Assembly (NCBI RefSeq): GCF_900199635.1
Contig: NZ_LT962687.1
Coordinates: 2,604,541 to 2,668,540 of the forward strand
DNA length: 64,000 nucleotides
Direction of reading: 5' to 3'
Source: Anaerotruncus massiliensis (ex Togo et al. 2026)
GTDB taxonomy: Bacteria; Bacillota; Clostridia; Oscillospirales; Ruminococcaceae
Part shown: piece after piece, positions 1 through 7,218 of the stretch
Numbering within the stretch: position 1 is the first letter of the stretch
How the letters are laid out: the number at the start of each line of letters is the position of its first letter
Notes under the pieces: generated by a model
The model's database searches: none
What the model was told of the DNA's origin: nothing
The model's input: the letters and a program-made list of their open reading frames with translations, nothing else
Translations under genes and position numbers: made by a program

Positions 1-1
1 G

Positions 2-583
2 GCGGGCATCCGGATCTTTGCGACCGGCGGGCTCGGCGGCGTCCACCGCGGCGCGCCGGAATCCTTCGATATCTCCGCCGACCTCGATGAAATCGCGCGC
101 ACGCCCGTGCTGACCGTCTGCGCGGGGCCCAAGGCCATCCTCGACATCCCGCTCACCCTCGAATACCTCGAGACGAAGGGCGTCCCGGTCGTCAGCTACC
201 GCTCCGACCGCCTGCCCGCCTTCTATTCCTCCCAAAGCCCCTACAGCCCGGATTACCGGCTGGACGACCCCGCCGACATCGCCCGGATCTTCCACCTCCA
301 GCAGGAGATGGGGCTCTCCAACGGCATGCTGGTCTGCAATCCCGTGCCCAGGCAGTATGAAATCCCGCAGGAGGAGATCAACCCGGTCATCGAACAGGCC
401 GTCCGGGAGGCCGAGGAGAAGGGCATCCACGGCAAGGATTCCACCCCCTTCCTGCTCGACCGGGTCAAGCAGATCACCGGGGGGCGCAGCCTCGACACCA
501 ACATCCAGCTGGTTTACAACAACGTCCGCCTTGCAAGCGAAATCGCCAAGGCGCTCGCCGCGCTTTCGGCGGGAGAACTCTGA
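2..583 (+). CDS. psuG: Pseudouridine-5'-phosphate glycosidase, C-terminal part
   Basis: PsuG reversibly cleaves pseudouridine 5'-phosphate to uracil and ribose 5-phosphate in the cytoplasm. The gene runs in from beyond the left edge, so only the last 193 residues are visible. They contain the family blocks FATGGLGGVHRGAPESFDIS, a TPVLTVCAGPKAILDIPLTL segment and the C-terminal NIQLVYNNVRLASEIA helix. The coding frame is open from the second base. A PfkB-type kinase starts 64 bases downstream on the same strand, as in psuK-psuG pairs that salvage pseudouridine. Identification rests on motifs; the missing N-terminus carries the rest of the active site. Confidence 0.9.
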   Translation, partial: AGIRIFATGGLGGVHRGAPESFDISADLDEIARTPVLTVCAGPKAILDIPLTLEYLETKGVPVVSYRSDRLPAFYSSQSPYSPDYRLDDPADIARIFHLQQEMGLSNGMLVCNPVPRQYEIPQEEINPVIEQAVREAEEKGIHGKDSTPFLLDRVKQITGGRSLDTNIQLVYNNVRLASEIAKALAALSAGEL

Positions 584-647
584 AAATACGTGTGGAAGAA
601 CGCGGGCGGGCGGACGCGGCTCCCCCGCCTGCGGATGAGGAGTCATC

Positions 648-1622
648 ATGGCAGGAAGGATCGAACTGGCGGTGTTCGGACACACCACCCGCGATTTTAT
701 CGTCACCTATGACGGCAGGCTCCAGCTCGGATATCTGGGCGGCGGCGGCATGAACGCCGCCGCCGGGGCGTCCTACTGGGCGAAGGACGGGGAAGTCGGG
801 CTCGTCACGCGGCGGGCCTCCGCCATGCCCCCCGTCCTGCTCGAACCGCTGGCCCGGCATCCCGGCCTCGACATCGAGGGGGTGCGGGTGATGGAGGGGG
901 AGGGCATCAAGCTGTGGCTGCTCTACGACCTCGACGGCTACCGCCACTGGGTCAAGCACCACGATTCCGCCAACCGCATGGAGGCGGCGCCCGCCCCCGG
1001 GGACATCCCGCCCCGCTACCTCGACGCCGGGGGCTTTCATATCGCCCCGCTTCCCCCCGGGGAGGTCCTCGCCCTGCTGAACGCCCTGCCGGAGGGGCGC
1101 GTCGTCCAGCTCGACCCGCATTACGAGTGGTTTTTCCAGCGGCATATCGGCCTGTGGGAGCAGATCCTCAAAAAGGTGACGGTCGTCACCCCGAGTGAGG
1201 ACGAGTTCACCAAGTTCTGGGAGATCCCCTACGGGCAGCCGGTCGAAAACTACATGCCCTATCTCCGCAGGCTCGCCGCCATGGGGCCGGAAGTCGTCGT
1301 CCTGAAGATGGGCGGGAAGGGCGCCGTCCTCCATGTCAGGGAGGAGGACGCCTTCTATCTGGTGCCGCCCTGCGCGCGGGACGATGAAATTATCGACGTC
1401 ACCGGCGCGGGCGACAGCTTCTGCGGGAGCTTCTGCATCAACCTGCTGCGCGGGAGGCCGCTTCTGGAAGCCGCCGTCTGCGGCATGGTGGGTTCCGCCG
1501 TCTCCATGGGCCTGCGCGGCGTGCCCGAATATCTCGGCGTTCCCTTCGGCCGCGCCGAAGCGCTCTACCAGCGGGTCCGCAAACAGATGGCAAACCGAAT
1601 CGTCCGACTGGACAATGGATAA
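648..1622 (+). CDS. PfkB-family carbohydrate/nucleoside kinase, probable pseudouridine kinase
   Basis: A 324-residue ribokinase-fold kinase. The N-terminal substrate part has YLGGGGMNAAAGASYWA, and the C-terminal signature DVTGAGDSFCGSF near residues 250-262 carries the catalytic Asp of the PfkB family. The start has a GAGGA ribosome site. Being next to psuG suggests it phosphorylates pseudouridine to feed the glycosidase, but this is inference from position: the N-terminal half is not close to E. coli PsuK, so another sugar or nucleoside substrate is possible. A large hairpin overlaps its stop codon, suggesting the psu unit ends here. Confidence 0.8.
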   Translation: MAGRIELAVFGHTTRDFIVTYDGRLQLGYLGGGGMNAAAGASYWAKDGEVGLVTRRASAMPPVLLEPLARHPGLDIEGVRVMEGEGIKLWLLYDLDGYRHWVKHHDSANRMEAAPAPGDIPPRYLDAGGFHIAPLPPGEVLALLNALPEGRVVQLDPHYEWFFQRHIGLWEQILKKVTVVTPSEDEFTKFWEIPYGQPVENYMPYLRRLAAMGPEVVVLKMGGKGAVLHVREEDAFYLVPPCARDDEIIDVTGAGDSFCGSFCINLLRGRPLLEAAVCGMVGSAVSMGLRGVPEYLGVPFGRAEALYQRVRKQMANRIVRLDNG

Positions 1623-1661
1623 CGGAACGGGGGTCCCGCATAGCGGGGCCCCCGTTCCGTT
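1621..1661 (+). terminator. Hairpin ending the psu operon
   Basis: A 19-bp stem with one G-T wobble and the loop ATA starts inside the stop codon of the kinase. No T-run follows, so it may act as an mRNA-end stabiliser rather than a classical intrinsic terminator. Confidence 0.55.
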
Positions 1662-1741
1662 GCCATGTGTGGGAAGAAGTCTTTCTATGCATATGATAGC
1701 ATGTATCCATTGTGCAATGCAATAGTCTTTATGCATACATA

Positions 1742-1774
1742 CCATATGTTTTAGCATCATATTAAAACATATGG
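1742..1774. promoter_or_regulatory. 12-bp inverted repeat, candidate operator of the XRE gene
   Basis: CCATATGTTTTA and TAAAACATATGG are exact inverted copies separated by 9 bases and end 15 bases before the start codon of the XRE-type regulator. The stretch 1675-1775 is strikingly AT-rich for this genome and also repeats the motif TATGCATA. It is probably an autoregulatory site, but the binding protein is inferred only from adjacency. Confidence 0.6.
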
Positions 1775-1789
1775 CATGGAGGCTTCAGT

Positions 1790-2011
1790 ATGTTACGCTT
1801 AGCCGCGTTGGAAAAGCTCCAGGAGATCGGCAAAACAAAATATTGGCTCAATAAGCAGTTGGGAATGAGCGGACAAAACCTGAATCGGATGCTCAACAAC
1901 GAGACGAAATCCATCCGTTACGAAGTTCTTGAGAGCCTGTGCGTCATTTTCGGCTGTACGCCCAACGACCTTCTCGTCTTTGACGAGGATCAGCCGGAGG
2001 GGAACCAATGA
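1790..2011 (+). CDS. Small Cro/CI-type (XRE) DNA-binding protein
   Basis: A 73-residue protein that is essentially one helix-turn-helix domain: a first helix ALEKLQEIGKTKYWLNKQLG, a turn MSGQNLNRML, and the C-terminal segment CVIFGCTPNDLLVFDED typical of short Cro/CI regulators (HTH_26-like). It has a GGAGG ribosome site 7 bases upstream. Its stop codon overlaps the start of the next gene (ATGA), so the two are translationally coupled. A perfect inverted repeat just upstream suggests autoregulation. The signal it senses cannot be read from the sequence; there is no sensor domain. Confidence 0.8.
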   Translation: MLRLAALEKLQEIGKTKYWLNKQLGMSGQNLNRMLNNETKSIRYEVLESLCVIFGCTPNDLLVFDEDQPEGNQ

Positions 2012-3000
2012 GCCGGACCCGCCGGAAAAAGCGCAGGCCGCTGCCCTTGAAACAGGTCCTGTTCAGCGCCCTTGCGGTGCTGGCTGCGCTCTTCGTCCTG
2101 ATTCTCCTCAACGAGGCGCTCGGAAGCGGCCTGCCGCTGCCCGGCACGGACGACGTGATGAACGGGCTTGGCGGCCTCTATGAAAAGGCCGGGCTTTCCC
2201 CCGCGGCGGTCACGCGGGCGGAGGGGGAGCTCGCCGTCCACTATGTCGACGTGGGGCAGGCCGACTGCGAGCTCATCCAGACGCCCGAACAAAATGTGCT
2301 GATCGACGCGGGCGACGTGGGCGGCGGGGATGCGGTCACCGCCTACCTCAAGGCGCAGGGCGTTGAGCGCATCGACCTGCTGATTGCCACCCATCCTCAC
2401 GCCGACCACATCGGCGGCATGGCGGACGTGGTAAACCAGTTCGAGATCGGCAAGGTCCTTTTCGCGGAGGTGCCGAGATCGCTGACCCCGACCTCCAAAA
2501 CCTACGAACGCCTGCTCGACGCGATCGCCGACAAGGATTTGAAGGTCGCCAAGGCGCAGCCGGGCATCAAATATGACCTTGGCGGCGGTGCGATGCTCAC
2601 CGTCCTCGGGCCGATGGACGAATACCGCGACGACCTCAATGAAAATTCCGTCGTCTGCCGTCTCGACTTCGGCGAGACCTCCTTCCTCTTCACCGGCGAC
2701 GCCAGCAGGCAGAGTGAAAACGATCTCGTCAAGGCCTATGGCGACGGCCTTTCCGCCGATGTGCTTAAGCTCGGGCATCATGGGAGCGACACCTCCTCGC
2801 AGGAGAAGTGGCTGAACGCCGTCGACCCGGAGGTCGCGGTCTGCTGCGTCGGCTGGGACAACACCTATGGGCATCCGAATCCGGAGGTGCTCGAACGGCT
2901 CGAAAAGCGCGGCGTCACCCTTTACCGCACCGACCGCAACGGCACCGTCGTCGTCACTTCGGACGGGGAACAGCTTGCCGTGCAAACTGAAAAGTCTTAG
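2008..3000 (+). CDS. Membrane-anchored ComEC/Rec2-like metallo-beta-lactamase-fold hydrolase
   Basis: A 330-residue protein with a basic N-terminus and one membrane segment (about residues 14-35, LFSALAVLAALFVLILL) acting as an uncleaved signal anchor or signal peptide, followed by a beta-lactamase-fold domain. Metal-site motifs are visible: VDVGQADCELI, THPHADHIGGM (the HxHxDH signature), TGDAS, LKLGHHGSD and a late YGHPNPEV. This matches the free-standing ComEC C-terminal-like hydrolases of Clostridia, which resemble the DNA-degrading domain of the competence channel. The outward-facing catalytic domain suggests action on extracellular nucleic acid or another phosphodiester; the substrate is not known. 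It is coupled to the XRE regulator by a 4-base overlap. Confidence 0.82.
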   Translation: MSRTRRKKRRPLPLKQVLFSALAVLAALFVLILLNEALGSGLPLPGTDDVMNGLGGLYEKAGLSPAAVTRAEGELAVHYVDVGQADCELIQTPEQNVLIDAGDVGGGDAVTAYLKAQGVERIDLLIATHPHADHIGGMADVVNQFEIGKVLFAEVPRSLTPTSKTYERLLDAIADKDLKVAKAQPGIKYDLGGGAMLTVLGPMDEYRDDLNENSVVCRLDFGETSFLFTGDASRQSENDLVKAYGDGLSADVLKLGHHGSDTSSQEKWLNAVDPEVAVCCVGWDNTYGHPNPEVLERLEKRGVTLYRTDRNGTVVVTSDGEQLAVQTEKS

Positions 3001-3556
3001 ATTTGCCGCTCGGCGAGCGGCGCAGTTTGTCGGTGGCCGGCCGACGGCGACCCCTTAGGCTTTTCCGCCCAGCGGGCGGGAGAGCTTTTGTTCGCGCCCC
3101 TTCGGGGCGCTTTATAGGTGCCGCCTTCGGCGGCGGGGATTGCCGGGTCCCCCCCGGGGCGGTTTTAGATAGGTGCCGCCTTCGGCGGCGGGGATTGCCG
3201 GGTCCCCCCCGGGGCGGTTTTAGATTTGCCGCTCATCGAGCGGCACAGTTTGTCGGTGGTCGACCGACGGCAATCCCTCAGGCTTTTCCGCCCAGCGGGC
3301 GGAGGGCTTTTGTTCGCGCTCCTTCGGGGTGCTTTACAGGTGCCGCCTTCGGCGGCGGGGATTGCCGGGTCCCCCCCGGGGCGGTTTTAGATTTGCCGCT
3401 CATCGAGCGGCACAGTTTGTCGGTGGTCGACCGACGGCAATCCCTCAGGCTTTTCCTCCCAGCGGGCGGAGGGCTTTTGTTCGCGTCCCTTCGGGGTGCT
3501 TTACAGGTGCCGCCTTCGGCGGCGAGGATTGTCGGGTCCCGCCCCGGCGGGCGGCC
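3001..3556. repeat. Three tandem copies of a structured 167-bp repeat
   Basis: Units begin at 3001 (168 bp), 3224 (167 bp) and 3391, each starting ATTTGCCGCTC and ending GGCGGTTTTAG. A 55-bp tail duplication (3114-3168 and 3169-3223) follows the first unit. Each unit can fold with an outer stem CGGCAATCCC/GGGATTGCCG around three hairpins, including CCGCCC-AGC-GGGCGG and GCCGCC-TTC-GGCGGC. Differences between units keep pairing: GCGCCCC/GGGGCGC becomes GCGCTCC/GGGGTGC. The reading frames across it are repeat artefacts, so I call it non-coding. The first unit starts at the stop codon of the preceding gene. Confidence 0.8.
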
Positions 3557-3584
3557 CCATTTCTTGTACGGACAAGAAATGGGG
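3555..3584. repeat. 13-bp stem-loop after the repeat array
   Basis: CCCCATTTCTTGT and ACAAGAAATGGGG pair perfectly around the loop ACGG. Similar long palindromes occur at 4128-4157 and 31248-31274, suggesting a recurrent intergenic hairpin family of this genome. Confidence 0.6.
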
Positions 3585-3589
3585 GAAAG

Positions 3590-4086
3590 AAGCCGCAGGG
3601 GGCTTAGGCGGCCTGCCCGGGCTGCGCCCGGAGCGCGCTACGCGCGACGGCCGCTCGCGGGCGCTCCGCCCCGCGACCCCGGCTTGAGTCCGCTTCGCGG
3701 ACCCGGCCCTGTGGGCCGGATTCTCTATAAGGATGGCCTGCGGCCAAATCCCCTGCGACCCCAGCGCCGCCTCCGGTTGGCCTGCGGCCAAAGTCGGCGG
3801 CGCCCCACCACGGATGAGCGAACGAGCCTATAGCATCCCACCAGCCGCCGCGCCACGGGCGCAATGCCTCTGCCCGAGAGTCTCCGGAACCGTACCCGAA
3901 ATGCTTTCGGGGAGATACGACGGCAAAAACGCAAAGGAGCGCCGCCCACCGGGCGGCGCTCCTTTGTGGCTGAGCCTTCTGTTCCTGTGTTGGGAGCGCC
4001 CGCAACCTGAATTGAGCCTTCAGCTGGTGTACCCATGGGGAGCGGCGGTAGTCTGCGGGTTATAGCAAGGTACTCCCGGGGGTTTC
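3590..4086. other. Gene-free interior between opposed repeat copies
   Basis: About 500 bases with no convincing gene. It is rich in short GC palindromes (for example GGCCTGCGGCC twice and CCCGAAATGCTTTCGGG) and includes the strong hairpin at 3932-3966. It is bounded on the left by direct repeats and on the right by an inverted copy of the same repeat, so it could be the remnant of a non-autonomous element or a structured RNA locus. I see no tRNA or known riboswitch. Confidence 0.4.
3932..3966. terminator. Perfect 16-bp hairpin
   Basis: CAAAGGAGCGCCGCCC pairs with GGGCGGCGCTCCTTTG around the 3-base loop ACC. It has the shape of a strong bidirectional terminator, although only TTTG follows on the plus strand and no gene ends nearby. 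Confidence 0.45.
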
Positions 4087-4310
4087 TCAAGGGGACTGGC
4101 GGAAGTCCCCTTGAGCGCCCTTCTTCCGCCGACTTCTTGGGCGCGCAAGAAGTCGGCCCGCCCGCCGGGGCGGGACCCGGCAATCTATGCCGCCGAAGGC
4201 GGCTCCCCTAAAGCGCCCCGGAGGGGCGCAAAAAAGGCCTTCCGTCCGCCGGGCGGAAAATCTAAAAAGAAGCCCCGCCGGGCGCAGCGCGGCAAATCCC
4301 CCGGCGGAGC
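4087..4310 (-). repeat. Inverted, diverged copy of the 167-bp repeat family
   Basis: Read on the minus strand this stretch has the same order of blocks as the units at 3001-3556: TTTTCCGCCC, a GCGCCCC-TCC-GGGGCGC hairpin, GCCGCCTTCGGCGGC, then GATTGCCGGGTCCC. It is followed by a 12-bp palindrome at 4128-4157 (GACTTCTTG/CAAGAAGTC core) and an 11-bp one at 4087-4114 (TCAAGGGGACT/AGTCCCCTTGA). The opposed orientation frames the gene-free interval. Confidence 0.65.
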
Positions 4311-4362
4311 GTCAGTTTTGTTGCGACTTTATGGAGGATTGTTGCGTGTTTTATCCAGCGCA

Positions 4363-4391
4363 TTGACAGCGATACCCGCTCCGACTATACT
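4363..4391 (+). promoter_or_regulatory. Sigma-A promoter of galE
   Basis: TTGACA, a 17-base spacer, then TATACT: near-consensus -35 and -10 boxes. The transcript would have a leader of about 45 bases ending in AAGGAG (4427-4432), nine bases before the galE ATG. Confidence 0.88.
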
Positions 4392-4441
4392 GAAATTACG
4401 GAAAATGACATCCATACAGTTATGATAAGGAGTGATCGCAC

Positions 4442-5455
4442 ATGTCAATTTTAGTCACCGGAGGCGCCGGCTACATCGGTTCCCACACCTGCGTGGAGCT
4501 GCTGAACGCGGGCAAGGAAATCGTTGTGCTGGACAATTTCGTCAACTCCAAGCCCGAGGCCCTCAAACGCATCCGCCAGATTACCGGCAAGGACTTCAAA
4601 TTCTACGAGGCCGACCTGCTCGACAAAGCCGGGGTGGAGCGGGTGTTCGAGCAGAACCAGATTGACGCGGTCATCCATTTCGCGGGGCTCAAGGCGGTCG
4701 GCGAATCCTGCCGCATTCCGCTGCGCTACTATCACAACAACCTCACCGGCACCCTCGTCCTCTGCGAAGTGATGGCGGCGCACGGCTGCAAAAAGATCGT
4801 CTTCTCCTCCTCCGCCACCGTCTACGGCATGGAGAATCCCGTCCCCTTCCGCGAGGATATGCCGCTGCCCCACGCGGCCACCAACCCCTACGGCACCACC
4901 AAGCTCTATATCGAGCAGATCCTCACCGATCTGTGGATGGCCGATCCCGCGTGGAGCGTCGCGCTGCTGCGCTACTTCAACCCCATCGGCGCGCACAAAA
5001 GCGGCCTGCTCGGTGAGGACCCCAACGGCATCCCCAACAACCTCCTGCCCTACATCGCGCAGGTGGCGACCGGCAAGCTCGAGGACCTGGCCATCTACGG
5101 CGACGACTACGAGACGCACGACGGCACCGGCGTGCGCGACTACATCCACGTGGTCGACCTCGCGGTGGGACATCTGAAGGCGCTCGACTACGTCCTCGAC
5201 CGCACCGGCGTGGAGGCGATCAACCTCGGCACCGGCCACGGCTACTCGGTGCTCGACGTGCTCCACGCCTTCGAGAAGGCCTGCGGCAAGCCGATCAAGC
5301 ACCACATCGCGCCCCGCCGCCCCGGCGACATCGCCAACTCCTACGCGGACGCTTCCAAGGCGAAGGAGCTGCTCGGATGGACGGCCGAACGGACGCTCGA
5401 CGACATGTGCGAGGACAACTGGAATTTCAGCAAAAAGAATCCCAACGGGCTTTGA
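4442..5455 (+). CDS. galE: UDP-glucose 4-epimerase
   Basis: GalE interconverts UDP-glucose and UDP-galactose with bound NAD, linking galactose catabolism and surface polysaccharide synthesis. The 337-residue length is typical. Visible motifs are the Rossmann GGAGYIGSH near residue 8, HFAGLKAVGES, the catalytic SSSATVYG Ser/Thr and the YxxxK motif in NPYGTTKLYIE, and the substrate-loop LRYFNPIGAH followed by HDGTGVRDYIHVVDLA. It has its own promoter and an AAGGAG ribosome site and is followed by a strong terminator, so it is a single-gene unit. Confidence 0.97.
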   Translation: MSILVTGGAGYIGSHTCVELLNAGKEIVVLDNFVNSKPEALKRIRQITGKDFKFYEADLLDKAGVERVFEQNQIDAVIHFAGLKAVGESCRIPLRYYHNNLTGTLVLCEVMAAHGCKKIVFSSSATVYGMENPVPFREDMPLPHAATNPYGTTKLYIEQILTDLWMADPAWSVALLRYFNPIGAHKSGLLGEDPNGIPNNLLPYIAQVATGKLEDLAIYGDDYETHDGTGVRDYIHVVDLAVGHLKALDYVLDRTGVEAINLGTGHGYSVLDVLHAFEKACGKPIKHHIAPRRPGDIANSYADASKAKELLGWTAERTLDDMCEDNWNFSKKNPNGL

Positions 5456-5463
5456 GTCCTTTC

Positions 5464-5496
5464 CGGGAGGCGGCGAAGGCCGCCTCCCGTTTTTTT
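5464..5496 (+). terminator. Intrinsic terminator after galE
   Basis: An 11-bp stem CGGGAGGCGGC/GCCGCCTCCCG with the loop GAAG, followed by seven T residues. Confidence 0.92.
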
Positions 5497-5514
5497 GCCC
5501 CTTCCGTCATCTTC

Positions 5515-5543
5515 TTGAACTTTATGGGGAAAACTGCTATGAT
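5515..5543 (+). promoter_or_regulatory. Sigma-A promoter of cardiolipin synthase
   Basis: TTGAAC, a 17-base spacer, then TATGAT, about 45 bases before the likely translation start. Confidence 0.8.
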
Positions 5544-5595
5544 GTGACTTGTTTGGAATGTGTTGGCCCTGCCGAAAAAAGATCGAGGGATGTTT

Positions 5596-7146
5596 ATGGC
5601 AAAGAAAAAACAACAGATGCATGCAAAATCCGTATTCAGCCTGCTTTTCGGCAAGCTGTCCATCGTCATCCTGCTGATGCTGGTCCAGCTGGCGATCCTG
5701 CTGGTGGCGATCATCCTGCTGGGCGACCACTTTGTGGCCGTCTACGGATTCCTCACCGCGCTGAGCGTCACGATCGCGGTCTGGCTGGTCAGCAAGGATG
5801 AAAACCCCGCCTACAAGCTGGCGTGGATCATTCCCATTTTGATCTTCCCCATCTTCGGCGGGCTTTTCTACCTCATGTTCGGCAACAAGAGCATGCCGAA
5901 AAAGCTCGCCCGGCGGATCACGCTGGCTGAGAAGAGCGCCCCCCGCGTGCTGGCGCAGGACGCCTCCTGCGTCGAGGAGCTGCGGGAGGCGGACCCCGGC
6001 ATGGCCACCCTCTCCGACTATATCCTGCGCACCACCGGATCCCCCCTCTGGAAAAACACCCAGTCGGAATACCTGCCCATCGGCGAAACGATGTGGGCGC
6101 GGATGCTCGAGGAGCTGCCCAAGGCCAAACGGTTCATCTTCATGGAGTACTTTATCCTCGAGGAGGGGGTCATGTGGGAGCCGATCTTTCAGATCCTCCG
6201 CGAAAAGGCCGCGGAGGGGGTGGACGTGCGCTTCATGTACGATGACCTCGGCTCGATCATGACGCTGCCCGCCAACTACGCCGCCAAGCTGCGCAAGGCG
6301 GGCATCAAGTGCGCGCTCTTCAACCCCTTCCAGCCCCACCTCAACTCGATGATGAACTACCGCGACCACCGCAAGATCACCGTGATCGACGGCAACGTGG
6401 GGTTCTGCGGCGGCATCAATATCGCCGACGAATACATCAACGACTACGAAAAGCACGGCCACTGGAAGGACACCGGCGTGCTGCTGCGCGGCGACGGCGT
6501 GTGGGGGCTGACGGCGATGTTCCTCTCTCTGTGGAATTTCACCGTCCCCACCGACCATGACTTCGCCCGGTACCGCCCCACCCAGCCCCAGCCGTGCGAC
6601 GGCTTCGTGCAGCCGTTCGGCGATTCTCCGCTCGACCAGATCAACGTCTCGGAGGAGACGTACATGCAGATCATCAACCGCGCCACCCGCTACGTCTACA
6701 TCACCACCCCCTATCTCATCCTCGACAGCGAGATGATCACCGCGCTGCAGATTGCGGCGCGCAGCGGAGTCGACGTGCGCATCATCACCCCCCACATCCC
6801 CGACAAATGGGTCGTGCACCAGACCACCCAGTCCTTCTATCAGCCGCTGCTCAACGCGGGGGTGCGCATCTATGAATACACCCCCGGCTTCGTCCACGCG
6901 AAGATGTATGTCTCGGACGACAAGGTCGCGATCGTCGGGACCGCCAACATGGACTACCGCAGCTTCTACCTGCACTTCGAGTGCGGGGTCTGCTTCTACC
7001 AGTCGGGCGTCGTGGCCGACGTCCGGGACGACATCGTAAAGACCTTCGGCAAATGCTTTGAAATCCCCCGCGACTACATCAAGCACGTCAAGCTGTGGAA
7101 GCGGATCGTGCGCGCCTTCCTGCGCCTCTTCTCGCCCATCATGTAG
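5596..7146 (+). CDS. cls: Cardiolipin synthase (phospholipase D family)
   Basis: Membrane enzyme that condenses two phosphatidylglycerols into cardiolipin and glycerol. About 516 residues: two N-terminal membrane helices (IVILLMLVQLAILLVAIILL; LAWIIPILIFPIFGGLFYLM) and a PLD-nuclease N-terminal region, then two HKD active-site motifs, HRKITVIDGNVGFCGGIN and HAKMYVSDDKVAIVGTANMD. The ATG at 5596 is chosen because GAGGG at 5585-5589 sits six bases ahead; the in-frame ATG at 5590 is also possible. It stands alone between its own promoter and a hairpin. Confidence 0.93.
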   Translation: MAKKKQQMHAKSVFSLLFGKLSIVILLMLVQLAILLVAIILLGDHFVAVYGFLTALSVTIAVWLVSKDENPAYKLAWIIPILIFPIFGGLFYLMFGNKSMPKKLARRITLAEKSAPRVLAQDASCVEELREADPGMATLSDYILRTTGSPLWKNTQSEYLPIGETMWARMLEELPKAKRFIFMEYFILEEGVMWEPIFQILREKAAEGVDVRFMYDDLGSIMTLPANYAAKLRKAGIKCALFNPFQPHLNSMMNYRDHRKITVIDGNVGFCGGINIADEYINDYEKHGHWKDTGVLLRGDGVWGLTAMFLSLWNFTVPTDHDFARYRPTQPQPCDGFVQPFGDSPLDQINVSEETYMQIINRATRYVYITTPYLILDSEMITALQIAARSGVDVRIITPHIPDKWVVHQTTQSFYQPLLNAGVRIYEYTPGFVHAKMYVSDDKVAIVGTANMDYRSFYLHFECGVCFYQSGVVADVRDDIVKTFGKCFEIPRDYIKHVKLWKRIVRAFLRLFSPIM

Positions 7147-7164
7147 GCCTTTTCCGGCTTATGC

Positions 7165-7199
7165 AGAAGCGGGCCGCCTTTACCAGGCGGCCCGCTTCT
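7165..7199. terminator. Bidirectional terminator between convergent genes
   Basis: A perfect 15-bp stem AGAAGCGGGCCGCCT/AGGCGGCCCGCTTCT around TTACC, between the cls stop and the minus-strand ABC permease stop. The T-tract is short on both sides. Confidence 0.7.
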
Positions 7200-7218
7200 A
7201 TTTGCAGGAGGAGACGGT

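Noticed and set aside
474-1760. Long antisense frames over most genes (also at 5341-7086, 15590-18973 and others)
   Set aside because: High G+C depletes stop codons on the opposite strand; these frames lack ribosome sites and show Arg/Pro/Ala-rich or His/Val/Asp-rich composition of shadows.
3001-3556. Possible CRISPR array because of direct repeats
   Set aside because: Units are 167 bp, contiguous, with no spacers, and no cas genes are present.
3003-3833. Long reading frame full of GERRSLSV / FRPAGGRAFVRAPSG repeats
   Set aside because: It is the translation of the tandem structured repeats, with no ribosome site and no match to a known family; alternative frames are equally open.
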